The position numbers and the translations under genes are program-made. 64,000 bases of DNA from Hemileia vastatrix. Its lineage: Eukaryota > Basidiomycota > Pucciniomycetes > Pucciniales > Zaghouaniaceae. The first letter of the stretch is position 1; each line of letters starts with the position of its first letter. Below the pieces are notes generated by a model. That model did no database searches. It was not told where the DNA came from and was given only the letters and a program-made list of their open reading frames with translations. Below, piece after piece: positions 35,978 to 45,144 of the stretch. The stretch spans positions 1 through 64,000 of the forward strand of contig JASXTE010000117.1 of the NCBI GenBank assembly GCA_030280995.1. The letters run 5' to 3'.

Positions 35978-38900
35978 TTTTCCTTCGCGTGTTCAAGTAT
36001 CAAGTTTGTCTAAAGAATTAAATTTAAATGGTTTACGCAAAAGTTCATCGGAAGAAGGGTCAAGTTTATCCTCATCTTGGTCATCCATGATGCGAGATGA
36101 GTTGTTTTTCTTGCTCGGTGGTCCAATTGCCGATTCTTTCCTTCCCCCGGAGTATTCAGTAAGTCATCCTCGAATTCCGTTCTTTGGTTCGTTTCCGTTG
36201 ATTCTATTGGACCACACGATTGGTGCTGATGCAGCTGATGATTCTTTGGATGATGACAGGCCTGACGATGCTATCATCGCTGGCCTAGTCATGGATCAAT
36301 GGGCCAACTTTGCCAAGTTTGGGTAAGTTTTGGTACATGATTGCAGTCTCAACATGCATCTTTCTTCATTCTTTCATTCTTTTCTTCCTTTTCTTTCTTT
36401 TATTCCTTTTCTTTGGTCTCTTTCTTTTCTATTCTTCTATTCTTTGTCTCTATTTTTTTCTTCTTATTTTCTTTCATCTTCTGTTCCATCTTTCTCTTTA
36501 TCCCTTCTTTCAGCTTTGTCCCATCTCAATGTCATTTGTAGCTTATTATCAGACCTGATTGCAAGCCTTGATCATCTTCTTGTTGTTTGTCTTTACCCTG
36601 TCTCTGCAAGGGAATTAATTTTATCTCTCAGGTCACTTTGCACAGTTCTTATTATTTTCTTTTGTTGGACCGGTCACTTGTCCATTGACGGGTGACGAGT
36701 GACAAGATGCATCCTTGTTTACTCAGTTGGTCAAGGTGGCTCTTAGTTTACTGATGCAACGATCCAGCATCCGTATTCGATTTAACCACAACCACAACCA
36801 CAAGAAAACAGTTGACTTCCTCAATTTTATCTTTGTTTTCTCTTTCTCATCTCCTTCATCTTCTTCATTTCGTCTTCTCTTTATTTCACCTTGATGAACT
36901 CACCATCATGCACTAACCGAATTTTCCCACCATCCGTGTGATTTTATTTTCTTTCTGTTTGACCATTTTTCTAAATAATTTTTCTTTCCCAAAATGATTT
37001 TCACTTGACTGATTTTTTTATAAGTCAATTGGTTCATTTATTATATTTGTTCACCTTCATCAATTTGATTATACTTGGCTTTTAGTAAGAAAGTAACTAC
37101 TCTTTGAAACTTACTTGCTTTTTCATCAAGTCAATCTTTACCAAGATAACTTGTCTACTACAGTGTCCATTTTTATCTAATTAAGTCGCACCAATTGATA
37201 TTTCGTCTATCACAGCGATGCAAAGGGAGTAAAGAACAGAGAAGAAAGAACAAAGCAGAGTAATGAACTAGTTGTTAATTAACACTTGCAGGGTTGACGA
37301 TTTTTATGATTGATTCTGATAGACAAATTGAACGTTTTGGGGGCTTTTTTCCAAGTCGAGAGGCAATTTATTAGCCTAGTTAACGGGATGGCTGACTTGA
37401 AGGGAAAACAGGCAACTGCCAACATGACAACATCACAACAACACAACACATCGCACCAGAACAACAGTCAGACAGACAGACAGACATTCAGACAGCCCAA
37501 CAGCTAAACAGACAAACATCTAAAGAGCAAAAGAGTACAACGGTTAACGGGGTGTTTCATTAGGAAAGAGGGAAATGTTGAGTAACCACTGAACTAGTGG
37601 ACTAGTGGCCGGTGACCAGTGAGTTCCGAGTAAGTCATTTACTCATTCACTCGTTTACTCATTGGCCAGTTTGTCTTTGTCTTTCCTTCTGTCCAAACAC
37701 AGTAAGTGAAGTGACCAAAGTATTTGTTTGTTCGTTAATCCAGCTCTGGGTTTTCGTGTTGACTGTGTAGCAGATGTAAGGCATCAAATGTGATTGTGAA
37801 AATGATGTAACCAATGTAACTGATGTAACTGATGTTACTGATGTTGAGGATGAGGCTAGTTGTCTCGATTACAGTTGTTCAGTTACAGCTGGCACCCAAT
37901 TGCGCATCACTATTTACACTAATGTGATGGCACAATATGTGTCATCATGCAGATACATATGGATGCTCTTTACACGCTCTGTTTCCTGTTTTATTTTGTT
38001 TCACTGTTTTACTCAACCTCATATAGCTACACTCTTACTACACAATCTGCACAATCTGCACACTTTTCCTTTTCATTGTATTATCTTTGTCGACCAAAAC
38101 TACCACTTACCAACTTACCAAGTTACAACTTTGATTTACATAGCATTTTTACCATTTACTTTTCACTGAGAACAATTGGAACCTTTCAACGTATACTAAA
38201 ACATTTTATTTGCCTTTTTTCGGATGAAACTCGTGTAAAATCGAATATATAACTTGTTGTGTCATCGCATTGTTTTTTTTCCCTAAAACTTTATTACCTC
38301 ATATTCATCTTTTCATCTTTTCACGATGGAATGTCAAGGTGTCAAAGTTTCAGTTTGTATTTCGGTGACATGCAGTTATTTACTTATTCCTTCGATGTCG
38401 TCCCTCCATCATTTCAAGTAGCAGGTGATCGATGAGTGAGTTTTTTGTCTTTTCTTTCTTATTCTTTTTTTGTATTTTTGTGAGTCTTGTTCGTTAATCT
38501 TACTCTGTTCTTTCGGTTAAACTTGTGCAAGTCCCCAAAGTACGTCACAACCTCTGAACGAGGTAGAGGACAACACTTGACATCTTTCTTTGCCCTGTCA
38601 GTCATTTTTGGACAAACAAACTTTCTCCTCGGTACATGGGCAATGTTAAGGATGTCGGCAACTTGGTCACAATATGTGTCTTTACTTCTCTCCATCAATG
38701 TATTCTACCATTGTGCCATTCTACCATTCTGTCGTTAGTCCGTTTGTCCGTTGGTTCCTTCTTTCTGTCCATCTTCATGTCCTCGGGCACGTGGAAAGCA
38801 AAGTACAAAGTTGCACGCTTCATCTTCCACTGCTTCTTTGCACAAAATCCCAATTGAAAGGTCCTTTCTCTTTGCGACCGCGAGTGGGGTCAGCAAGTAC

Positions 38901-41900
38901 TCTGTCTCAAGAGAGGAAAAATACACAGACAAACTGGAAAGAACCTGTCTTTCATCTTGCCATCCTTTCCATCCCCGAATGGCTGATGCAAAATCAATCC
39001 AGCTCGGCATCTTCTTTCTCTTTTCTTTTACTCTTGTCTTACTTTGCCTTTTACGTCCAATTTTTTTTCTCTGTGACTTTCTTTTCCTTCATCTCTCAAC
39101 TTCTTCAGACTGTATTTTCTTGCCGAACTGGGTGATGAGTAGAAAGTCCTTGCATCGTCGACTCGCATCATCGGCAACCTCGTCCGATGATTGCCAGCAT
39201 TTGTAGGTAATTACATAAGACATTTACTTGATGTTAAATTCTTTCACTTCCCCAATTGCTGTTTCAATTACAAAGATAGAAAGAGGGCGAAAGAAAGAAA
39301 GAAAAAGAGAAGGGAAACAGTGACAACACTTCAACCTTTACCCTCAGTAATTTCATTGTTAGGGGCAGATGAAGACCAATCGATTATCCTCGTCACTTGA
39401 CCACTCAAGTGCATCAGCATCACTCGTTGTGACCGACAGACAAAAACAATGACAACAATGAAAACATTCACTTGATAACACATTTGGCATCTTGACCAAA
39501 CTGTGATTGAGACGGTATAAAGTGTCCATCGAGATCATATGATGTATCTATTGTGAGGTTTTGTCAACAATTTAGTGTGAAAGTGAATTTTCGTGCATAT
39601 TTCCAATGAATAGAAAAGAATGGAAGACCATCGAATTTTCTCTTCAACTGGTCATTTGTATCTTTTGGACTTAGGTCATGTTTGCTCCTTCTTCTATTGT
39701 ACTTGTCGTGTACATGATGCTTTGTGATTTTTTCTTTTCCTTTCACCACCCTTGCGAGTGATTCTTGATCGATTTTCACAGCTCAAGAGTTGATTCTTCT
39801 CTTTTTTTTTCTCCTTTATTCTTGTACGTTTTTTTTCTTCCCTTGTATCTGCGGGGTATATTTTCACTTGGCTAACTCATCCACAGTACATTCACAAGCA
39901 AGTAAATGTCTTTTGGACGCACAAAGAGGGCAAATGTAATCATCAACCTTGGTCAATTGCCATGTGAACTTTTGGCAGTTGTCCTTAGTGATTCAATTCT
40001 CTCCAATTGTCTTCAATTCATACTCACGCACTGATCATTCGAGTGTCAGCTGTTGTCATTCGCATTGTAATTTTTTTATTTATTTTTTATTGTCTTTTTG
40101 TTTTCACTAACTTAACACATGGACAATTTTTCCAGTTCGCTTTGTCCTCTTCTTTGACTAAATTGATCGTCAGGGCAAATCGTTGAGTGATTTGACTTTT
40201 TTTTCATATGCTACTCGACTGGTGGTACAACTCAAGTCGATTACTCGTTTTTTTCTCATTATTCAATTGGATGCAAAAGATGATGAGGCAAAATGGAGCA
40301 TCGAAATAAAATGGCAAATACGAAAAAGGTTGAAGAAGAAAAAGGAGGAATTCATGAAGTTTACGTGCATGATGATTTGCAATGGTTGGCCTTCGGTTAG
40401 GCCGCAGATGATGAGAAATGATGAGAAATGATGGCAGATGATGGTTCTTTCTTGTTTCTTAACAAAATTTTGTTACAAGTAAAATCGGTGAAGACTTATA
40501 TTATACTTTTTCTACAAGTAGACAATTTGCAATGGACAAAAATCGACAGGAAAACACAAACCTGGGAACAAGGATTGTAGGTCATTGGTCATAGATTATT
40601 CTTATTCGTGCGACTTGTTTCTGCCTGTACAGGATGAACTTTCATTGGTTCCAAGGTAAAGAGTACAAGTAGTGAAAGGCCAAATGAATGGGGATAAAAG
40701 TTGTCTGTTGCGACAAGAGTTCTTACTTGCTTTGCACAGGCCAATTAGTTCTTAGAACAAAGCCCTTCAATTCTGCACATCTCGAACCAGTGGTAAAGCA
40801 TTGGCAAAGCAGAGAAACAGGAAAAACAGGAAAAAAAATAGGAAAAAAAGCAGGAAGAAACAGCAAAGGAAAGAATGAAGCAACAGAAAGACACATGACG
40901 CTGAATAACATTGCACGTGTCGAGCGATGTGTTCATGTCTTTGTTTACGTCTACTTTGTCTCATTGGATGTCTTGGACTAATGGATCGCTAATCTTATCT
41001 TTTGTCTCTTTTTCTCATCTTCTCATCTGTTCATCTTCTTCTTTCCGATGCAATCAGGCAGTAATGTGTGTTCTTCTGGGTTGTCTTTCACTTTATTCTT
41101 TTCCATTCTACCTCCATTCACGATGATGAATTTGTCTTTTTCCTCTGGTCACAATCCTCCCTGCATGTCCGCCACTTCCAAGTGAATACTTTCATCTTCA
41201 TCCCTTTTCTTCTTTTTTTTCCTTCTTTTTCTCTTTTTTTATCATCTCTCTTTCTCTTCTTTCTTCCTTCGTCCGTCTCTGTACACATCTTTTTCTCATT
41301 ACAACCAATCACGTCGATGGAAAACAGTTCACCATCGGGTAAAAAAGATCATGAACCATTGAGTGTGGCCAAGAGAAAAAAAGTAATGCATCCATCTCAA
41401 CAATTTTCTTGGCCTTCTTACGATGTTAAAAATCAATTTTATCTCGACATCAATGTCAAACCAAAAGTTAAGTCACATTTTAATCAATTGGAAGAATCTT
41501 TCATTGAATATTTACCCAAATTACTCATGCATTATGAAAATATTTGGCATAAAGAAATACTTACACGTCAAAACAAGAGTCAAATTTATCCATCCCATTT
41601 ACAGGATAAGCGTAATTTGATTAATTCAACAGACATGTCAGGTTTAAATAACGACGATGAGTCAAAAGTTTCATTTTTCAAAAAAATTTCTCTTAAATTT
41701 GCCGATAATTTGCGTCCTGGACCCATTTCATCATCAACTATGGTGGGATCTTTTAACTCTAACACAAGTGTATCGTTTCCATCTTCATCTCGTCATCCTC
41801 ATCCATCGTCAGTGGGTGTCAATGATCTAAATAACTCTTCAAGTGCCAAGACAACCATTTATATAACACCTGATCAATCTGAAATCTCCAATACATTGAG

Positions 41901-44400
41901 TATGGCTGTTTTGATCGGAGCAACATTATTTATACTCAATATGTTAGTTTTAGGTGGTGTTTACTGTAAAATTCACATGACAAAGGTAAAACTTCGTCAA
42001 GAGCAAATTCGAAAACAACAACAAGATCAACAATCTCAACAGTCACAACAGATCAAACAACAACAGCAGCAACAACAACAACTACAACATGATGACGAAA
42101 GGAATCAGTTGAATCGACGATACAATTCGTCATTCAACCTGGACACTGATGGTCATTGTTCCAATGTAAATCAAGTTAATGGTTATTCTGTGACTGGACT
42201 TGAATATGGAAGAATGTCCGATCTATCTGGTGCAACAATAGCAATGGCACAATTGGCACCAGATGTGGGTCGAATGGTAAATGAATCAACTGTCGAAGCA
42301 GCTGTTACGGTTCTTGAATCACTTGATGAAAATGCATCCTCATCTTACCACGTGTCACGAAATTCCCATAACATAGCTAATTGTAGAGGATATGTTAATG
42401 TTGATCAAACTGGTGAATGTGAATCAACTCCAGCAACAACATTAACAAGTATTTTACCCAGTTCAACCTTGTCATCAGACAACTCAAGTTGCAACTCAAA
42501 GAAAAGTTCTAACCGTCGAAGTACTTCACATCGACGTGTTGAAGTAGTGAGAAAAGGCTGTGATTACACTCGTTCTTACCATCAACATTCTCCTTCTTCT
42601 TCTTCGTCTTCTTCTTCCAAGCGACATCATCAAAACTCCAATCACCTACAATTGCAAGCATTCATTGATTGTGGCGATCGTGTCACGAGTGATGGAGATG
42701 CAAATGTAGAAAAATCGCTCAATTTATCAAGTGAATGCCCTACAAATGTACTCGATGCATCATTGTCATCGCCGTACATTTCTTCAGTGAATAATTGCGA
42801 TCAAAATGGTGGCCAACTGACAATATCATCATCAATATTGCACGATATCCCTCCATACACCACAACAACCACAACAACAACAGTATCATCATCATCTTCA
42901 TCATCAGTGTCAGGACAACAACATCATCAGAATCATCAAAACCATGTGAGGTTTTCTCCAGTCATTTCAACATCTGACTGTTCACCTGGATCATCACTTG
43001 TCAGTTGTTCGAGTACACCGCAATTAGAAGCATCATCAACATCATTGGTTGTCAAAGGCACTCGTCATATTTTGTCTGCAACATCTTCTTCACCATCAAC
43101 TAACATTACATTTGGTAATTCTATTGGTTCTAATGGAACATATTACAGTTCTAATTATCAACAGTCGCCAGGACAATGTCATTATACTACTCAGAACCAA
43201 AGTGGTCATTTTGACAACAATACTTGTAACAACGATGGTAGCAAAATGAACAACAATAATGATAGTAATTGTTACACATCTTCTCATTTATTAACTTCTC
43301 AAGCAAATTGTGATGATGAAATGGACTGCAGTACTTTGGGTGGAAATAATTCAAATTGCATGCTGAGTCTGCAAAGAAATTTCAGTAATGATCAGAACAG
43401 CGACACGAGTTCTAGTGGAGTATCCAGTATGGTCATTTTGACGGGTGGAAGACAATCAGATTTACCATCTGCATTCATGCATGTTGTAGCATATGATGGT
43501 GAAGATGATCATCAACATCAACATCAACATCAACAAGAACAAGTTCATGCCCACAATTCGATTTCCTACATCAGTAAAGATAACCTCGGTGGTAAAAGTG
43601 GCAACAACAATCGAACATTCGGTGACACTTGTTATGGCCAAGTGAATGACATAAGTGGCCAATTGAACCGTCATTTGAACCATCATAACTTGATTAACGC
43701 TTCAAGTGACACAGTTGGTAGCATGGAAAGTATGAGTGAAGGTAACACACTTCATAGTGGACATCATCACCTCTATCAGATGGAATGTAGAAATAACAGT
43801 TCTTCTGTGACGAAGTCGACAACTGGTCTTTCAGCTGATTCGACAGACCAATTGATGCGGAAGTATGGTCATTTGATTGCCAACGTTTCAATGAGTGAAA
43901 TGTCATCCAGTGTCAATCCAAGCCTAAATAACACAATAAATCCACAAGTGTACAACGTGACACCATCAAGTGCAAGTGATTCGCTTTTTTCATCGTCATC
44001 AATTGCACCCTCACATTTACTTCCATGCCAAATGTCGGCTGAAGGTTCTTTAGAACAAAGTCAAACCTATCATCATCATCTGCATCCTCCTTCTTGTCAT
44101 TCTCATTCATCTCATTCTTCCCATTCATCTCACTCGTCGACAAGTTGTTTATCTTGCTCTAATTCGACTTGTACCTATTCATCATACCCGGATTCACTTG
44201 ATTGTCCACAGTGTAACTCGAGTACACTATTGACCGTCAATTCAAGTGTTAATTCAAATTTGTCGGGTAAAAATTATGTCAACAAAGTGGGTAATTCGAT
44301 TTACTCATCGGTGAATAATGCACACTACAATTTGTCCTCCTGTGATACTTCCAATGGACTTGGAGTCATTCAAGAGACACCGGATGAAGCGCACATTTAA
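16906..44400 (+). CDS. Nlg: Neuroligin-family synaptic adhesion protein (seven recognised coding exons)
   Basis: Neuroligins are postsynaptic membrane proteins that bind presynaptic neurexin through an inactive cholinesterase-like ectodomain. Exons: 16906(uncertain)-17658, 25808-25969, 26210-26398, 28175-29031, 32200-32652, 35682-36322 and 41328-44400, all GT-AG. Family hallmarks in order: YVEVFQGIPYATPP, SEDCLYLN, GNSYDGSILA, VTVNYRLGAFGFL, GNFGLFDVIAVLQWI, SFGGDADRVTLAGHALGA, GLFSRAILMSGSA, FGPIIDG, NFAKFG, then a membrane span at 41899-41967. The nucleophile position of GxSxG is Ala (GHALG), and the usual catalytic His site (HGDE) reads MRDE, so it should be catalytically dead. The protein is about 2000 residues, against about 840 in mammals and 1150-1350 in flies, swollen by Asn-, Ser-, Gln- and His-rich insertions. 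The start is not established, and exon 1 carries apparent frame breaks. The intact last exon of over 3 kb argues against a decayed gene. Confidence 0.88.
16909..16996 (+). repeat. ATC/TCA trinucleotide microsatellite at the neuroligin N-terminus
   Basis: A long ATC/TCA/CAT array is interrupted once, near 16956-16962, where the triplet register slips (TCATCTCATC). Depending on frame it reads as Ser, His or Ile. The slip separates an upstream Ser-Pro-rich open frame from the frame that carries the conserved neuroligin sequence. Confidence 0.9.
18974..18994. repeat. ATCTTAC heptamer repeat, three copies
   Basis: Three tandem ATCTTAC units. The reverse complement is the same heptamer register as the array at 48898-48925 (GTAAGAT). 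Confidence 0.8.
22596..22618. repeat. GT dinucleotide microsatellite
   Basis: A run of about eleven GT units with one interruption (GCGT), inside neuroligin intron 1. Confidence 0.8.
25808..25969 (+). CDS. Nlg: Neuroligin exon 2: oxyanion-region segment
   Basis: The exon follows TTTAG and ends before GTAAGT; it enters and leaves in phase 1. It encodes LPVLLLIHGHSLFWGSGNSYDGS-type sequence and VTVNYRLGAF, equivalent to the HGxS-Gly-Asn-xx-Asp-Gly-Ser segment of insect neuroligins. The second Gly of the HGG motif of active carboxylesterases is His here (HGHS), again in line with a non-enzymatic fold. Confidence 0.9.
26210..26398 (+). CDS. Nlg: Neuroligin exon 3: nucleophile elbow segment
   Basis: The exon lies between AACAG (ends 26209) and GTATGT (26399), phase 1 on both sides, after a 240-nt intron. 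It encodes GFLSI, the block GNFGLFDVIAVLQWIRDNI, FGGDADRVTLAGHALGA and LLLLSPLARG. The elbow reads Gly-His-Ala-Leu-Gly, so the catalytic Ser of the carboxylesterase family is replaced by Ala. Confidence 0.93.
26399..28174 (+). other. Neuroligin intron 3 (about 1.8 kb)
   Basis: GTATGT to TTTCAACAG. It combines pyrimidine-rich ends with a purine-rich centre (about 26820-27480) on the plus strand. An open frame at 27676-27975 resembles nothing I know and is probably chance. Confidence 0.65.
28175..29031 (+). CDS. Nlg: Neuroligin exon 4: central esterase-like segment with Ser/Thr-rich insertion
   Basis: The exon starts after CAACAG in phase 1 and ends GAG|GTGAGT in phase 0. It encodes GLFSRAILMSGSALNP, a Cys-xxx-Cys-type helical region, FGPIIDGLVIP and later DILLGVSGLKSVDYF, which match the insect neuroligin order. 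Between FGPIIDG and DILLGV lies a low-complexity insertion of about 110 residues (about 28540-28870), rich in Ser, Thr, Asn and Gln, with repeats such as TESTESSES and several potential N-glycosylation sites. The family normally has only a short loop here. Confidence 0.92.
29032..32199 (+). other. Neuroligin intron 4 (about 3.2 kb)
   Basis: GTGAGT to CCTTCAG. The content is mixed polypurine (29155-29260, 29820-29970) and polypyrimidine (31360-31480) blocks, with dense ATTCT-type repeats at 30500-30570. A GTACATT-based inverted repeat lies at 30274-30344. Two minus-strand open frames (30563-31006, 31019-31543) are repeat-derived and unrecognised. Confidence 0.65.
30274..30356. repeat. Inverted repeat with ATTGTAC heptamers
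   Basis: TTGTACAATGTT (30274-30285) is complementary at 11 of 12 positions to 30333-30344, leaving a 47-nt loop made of TTCTG repeats. The right arm continues as three tandem ATTGTAC-type heptamers to 30356. It could fold as a hairpin in the intron RNA, but nothing shows a function. Confidence 0.6.
32200..32652 (+). CDS. Nlg: Neuroligin exon 5
   Basis: The exon follows a strong pyrimidine tract and CTTCAG, and ends TATGAG|GTAAGA; both ends are phase 0. It encodes VILGALINEQVDMSRD, a Ser-rich insertion (about 32270-32460) and then FITVAPLVNFAKSYSLLA and GGKIYQYYFSYE. This corresponds to the family's segment with 'FVAP' and the Tyr/Phe-rich strand before the region of the lost catalytic His. 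Confidence 0.88.
32653..35681 (+). other. Neuroligin intron 5 (about 3.0 kb)
   Basis: GTAAGA to ATTTATAG. Pyrimidine-rich blocks dominate (33000-33240, 33580-33700, 35400-35600), with a purine block at 33835-33930. I see no nested gene. Confidence 0.65.
35682..36322 (+). CDS. Nlg: Neuroligin exon 6 with large Ser-rich insertion
   Basis: The exon begins AAAAAGCTTCC after ATAG (phase 0) and ends TTTGG|GTAAGT in phase 2. It encodes a Ser/Thr/Asn-rich insertion including a poly-Ser tract from a TCA microsatellite (35943-35977). The family sequence MRDELFFLLGGPI follows, equivalent to HGDE-xxx-FGxPM with His replaced, and then MDQWANFAKFG. The conserved block NFAK[TF]G at the exon end links directly to the last exon. 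Confidence 0.9.
35943..35977 (+). repeat. Coding TCA microsatellite (poly-Ser) in neuroligin
   Basis: About eleven consecutive TCA/ATC triplets encode Ser within exon 6. The frame stays open through the array, unlike the similar array at 16909-16996. Confidence 0.9.
36323..41327 (+). other. Neuroligin intron 6 (about 5.0 kb)
   Basis: GTAAGT to GAAAACAG. It holds pyrimidine-rich tracts (36355-36520, 41190-41275), an AACCAC repeat (36784-36803) and a TAACTGATG-type repeat (37803-37848). The acceptor's own pyrimidine tract sits about 25-60 nt upstream of the AG. I see no nested gene. Confidence 0.6.
37803..37848. repeat. TGATGTAAC-type nonamer repeat
   Basis: Four to five degenerate copies of TGATGTAAC/TGATGTTAC lie in neuroligin intron 6. 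Confidence 0.6.
41328..44400 (+). CDS. Nlg: Neuroligin exon 7: juxtamembrane region, membrane span and long cytoplasmic tail
   Basis: The split codon GG|T restores the family sequence NFAKFG-SPSGKK, which supports the acceptor at 41327. The exon encodes FYLDINVKPKVKSHF (equivalent to the family's LYLHIGLKPRVRDHY), a Ser-rich stalk and one hydrophobic span at 41899-41967 (MAVLIGATLFILNMLVLGG). A tail of about 800 residues follows, with poly-Gln (42049-42090), poly-Ser, poly-Thr, His-Gln (about 43510-43550) and His-Ser runs, and ends at TAA 44398. The final residues are DEAHI. I do not see the class I PDZ ligand (TTRV-like) known from vertebrate neuroligins. The frame is open for over 3 kb. Confidence 0.92.
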
Positions 44401-44420
44401 CGGAAATTTCGGTCCAGTCA

Positions 44421-44426
44421 AATAAA
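44421..44426 (+). terminator. Possible neuroligin polyadenylation signal
   Basis: AATAAA occurs only 20 bases after the stop codon; further AATAAA-like hexamers follow near 44547. A very short or a longer 3' UTR are both possible. Confidence 0.35.
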
Positions 44427-45115
44427 ATGGATACCAAAGAGTATAAAAGAGTATAAAAGAATGTAAAAGAGTGCAAAGAACCGAAATGAAGATGAAGAAG
44501 AAGCATCAAATATCACTTCCAAATGGACAAGTAACAAATCAAAAGGAATAAAAAGGGACAAAAAGTGGATCAAGAGAATTGGTAATCTCTTTTTTCCATT
44601 TTATTGATTTTCCTTTAACTGATGCTGTCGAAGAAATCTGCTGTTTGCAAGTGTTAAAAGTTGTGACAAGTTTCTCATTGGAGAAAAGATAAAAGAAAAG
44701 TCAACGAAAAGGCTGGACAGAATAAAGTAATTTTATTTTCTCTTTGTACGAGTCCATCTCATCATCTTGGGATAAATCGGAGGGTTGAAAGTTGTGAGTT
44801 GTGAGTTGTAAGTTGAGAGATGAAAGTTGGAGACAGTGGTTTGGAGGTTGTAACTATCTTCCATCACTCCATTTCACCATTTGACCATCTCACAATCTCA
44901 ACTGGTCGACATGTGAAGGTCTAAAGGTCTGACAGAGATGTTGGTACATGTGTCACATTTGTTTGGGTGACTTTTATTCGAACCGTCCAACAGGATAAAA
45001 GGACGAATGTAGAGGACAAAAGGGCCATCTTCTTAATAAGACTTGGCTGGTGGAAGAATCCTCATGAACATTGGTATCATTCAATATCCACTTTTACACA
45101 CATATACATATATAT

Positions 45116-45144
45116 TTCTTCTTCTTCTTCTTCTTCTTCTTCTT
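45116..45144. repeat. CTT trinucleotide microsatellite
   Basis: About nine CTT/TTC units follow a TATATA-rich stretch. Confidence 0.85.

Noticed and set aside
38459..39010. Two minus-strand open frames in neuroligin intron 6
   Set aside because: The peptides are not low-complexity, but they match nothing I know, are short, and lack convincing exon borders.
16906..44400. Gliotactin, glutactin or an active carboxylesterase
   Set aside because: The segments GNSYDGSILA, LAGHALGA and GLFSRAILMSGSA in this order fit insect neuroligin best, and the catalytic residues are replaced. A divergent gliotactin is not fully excluded, but it fits less well.
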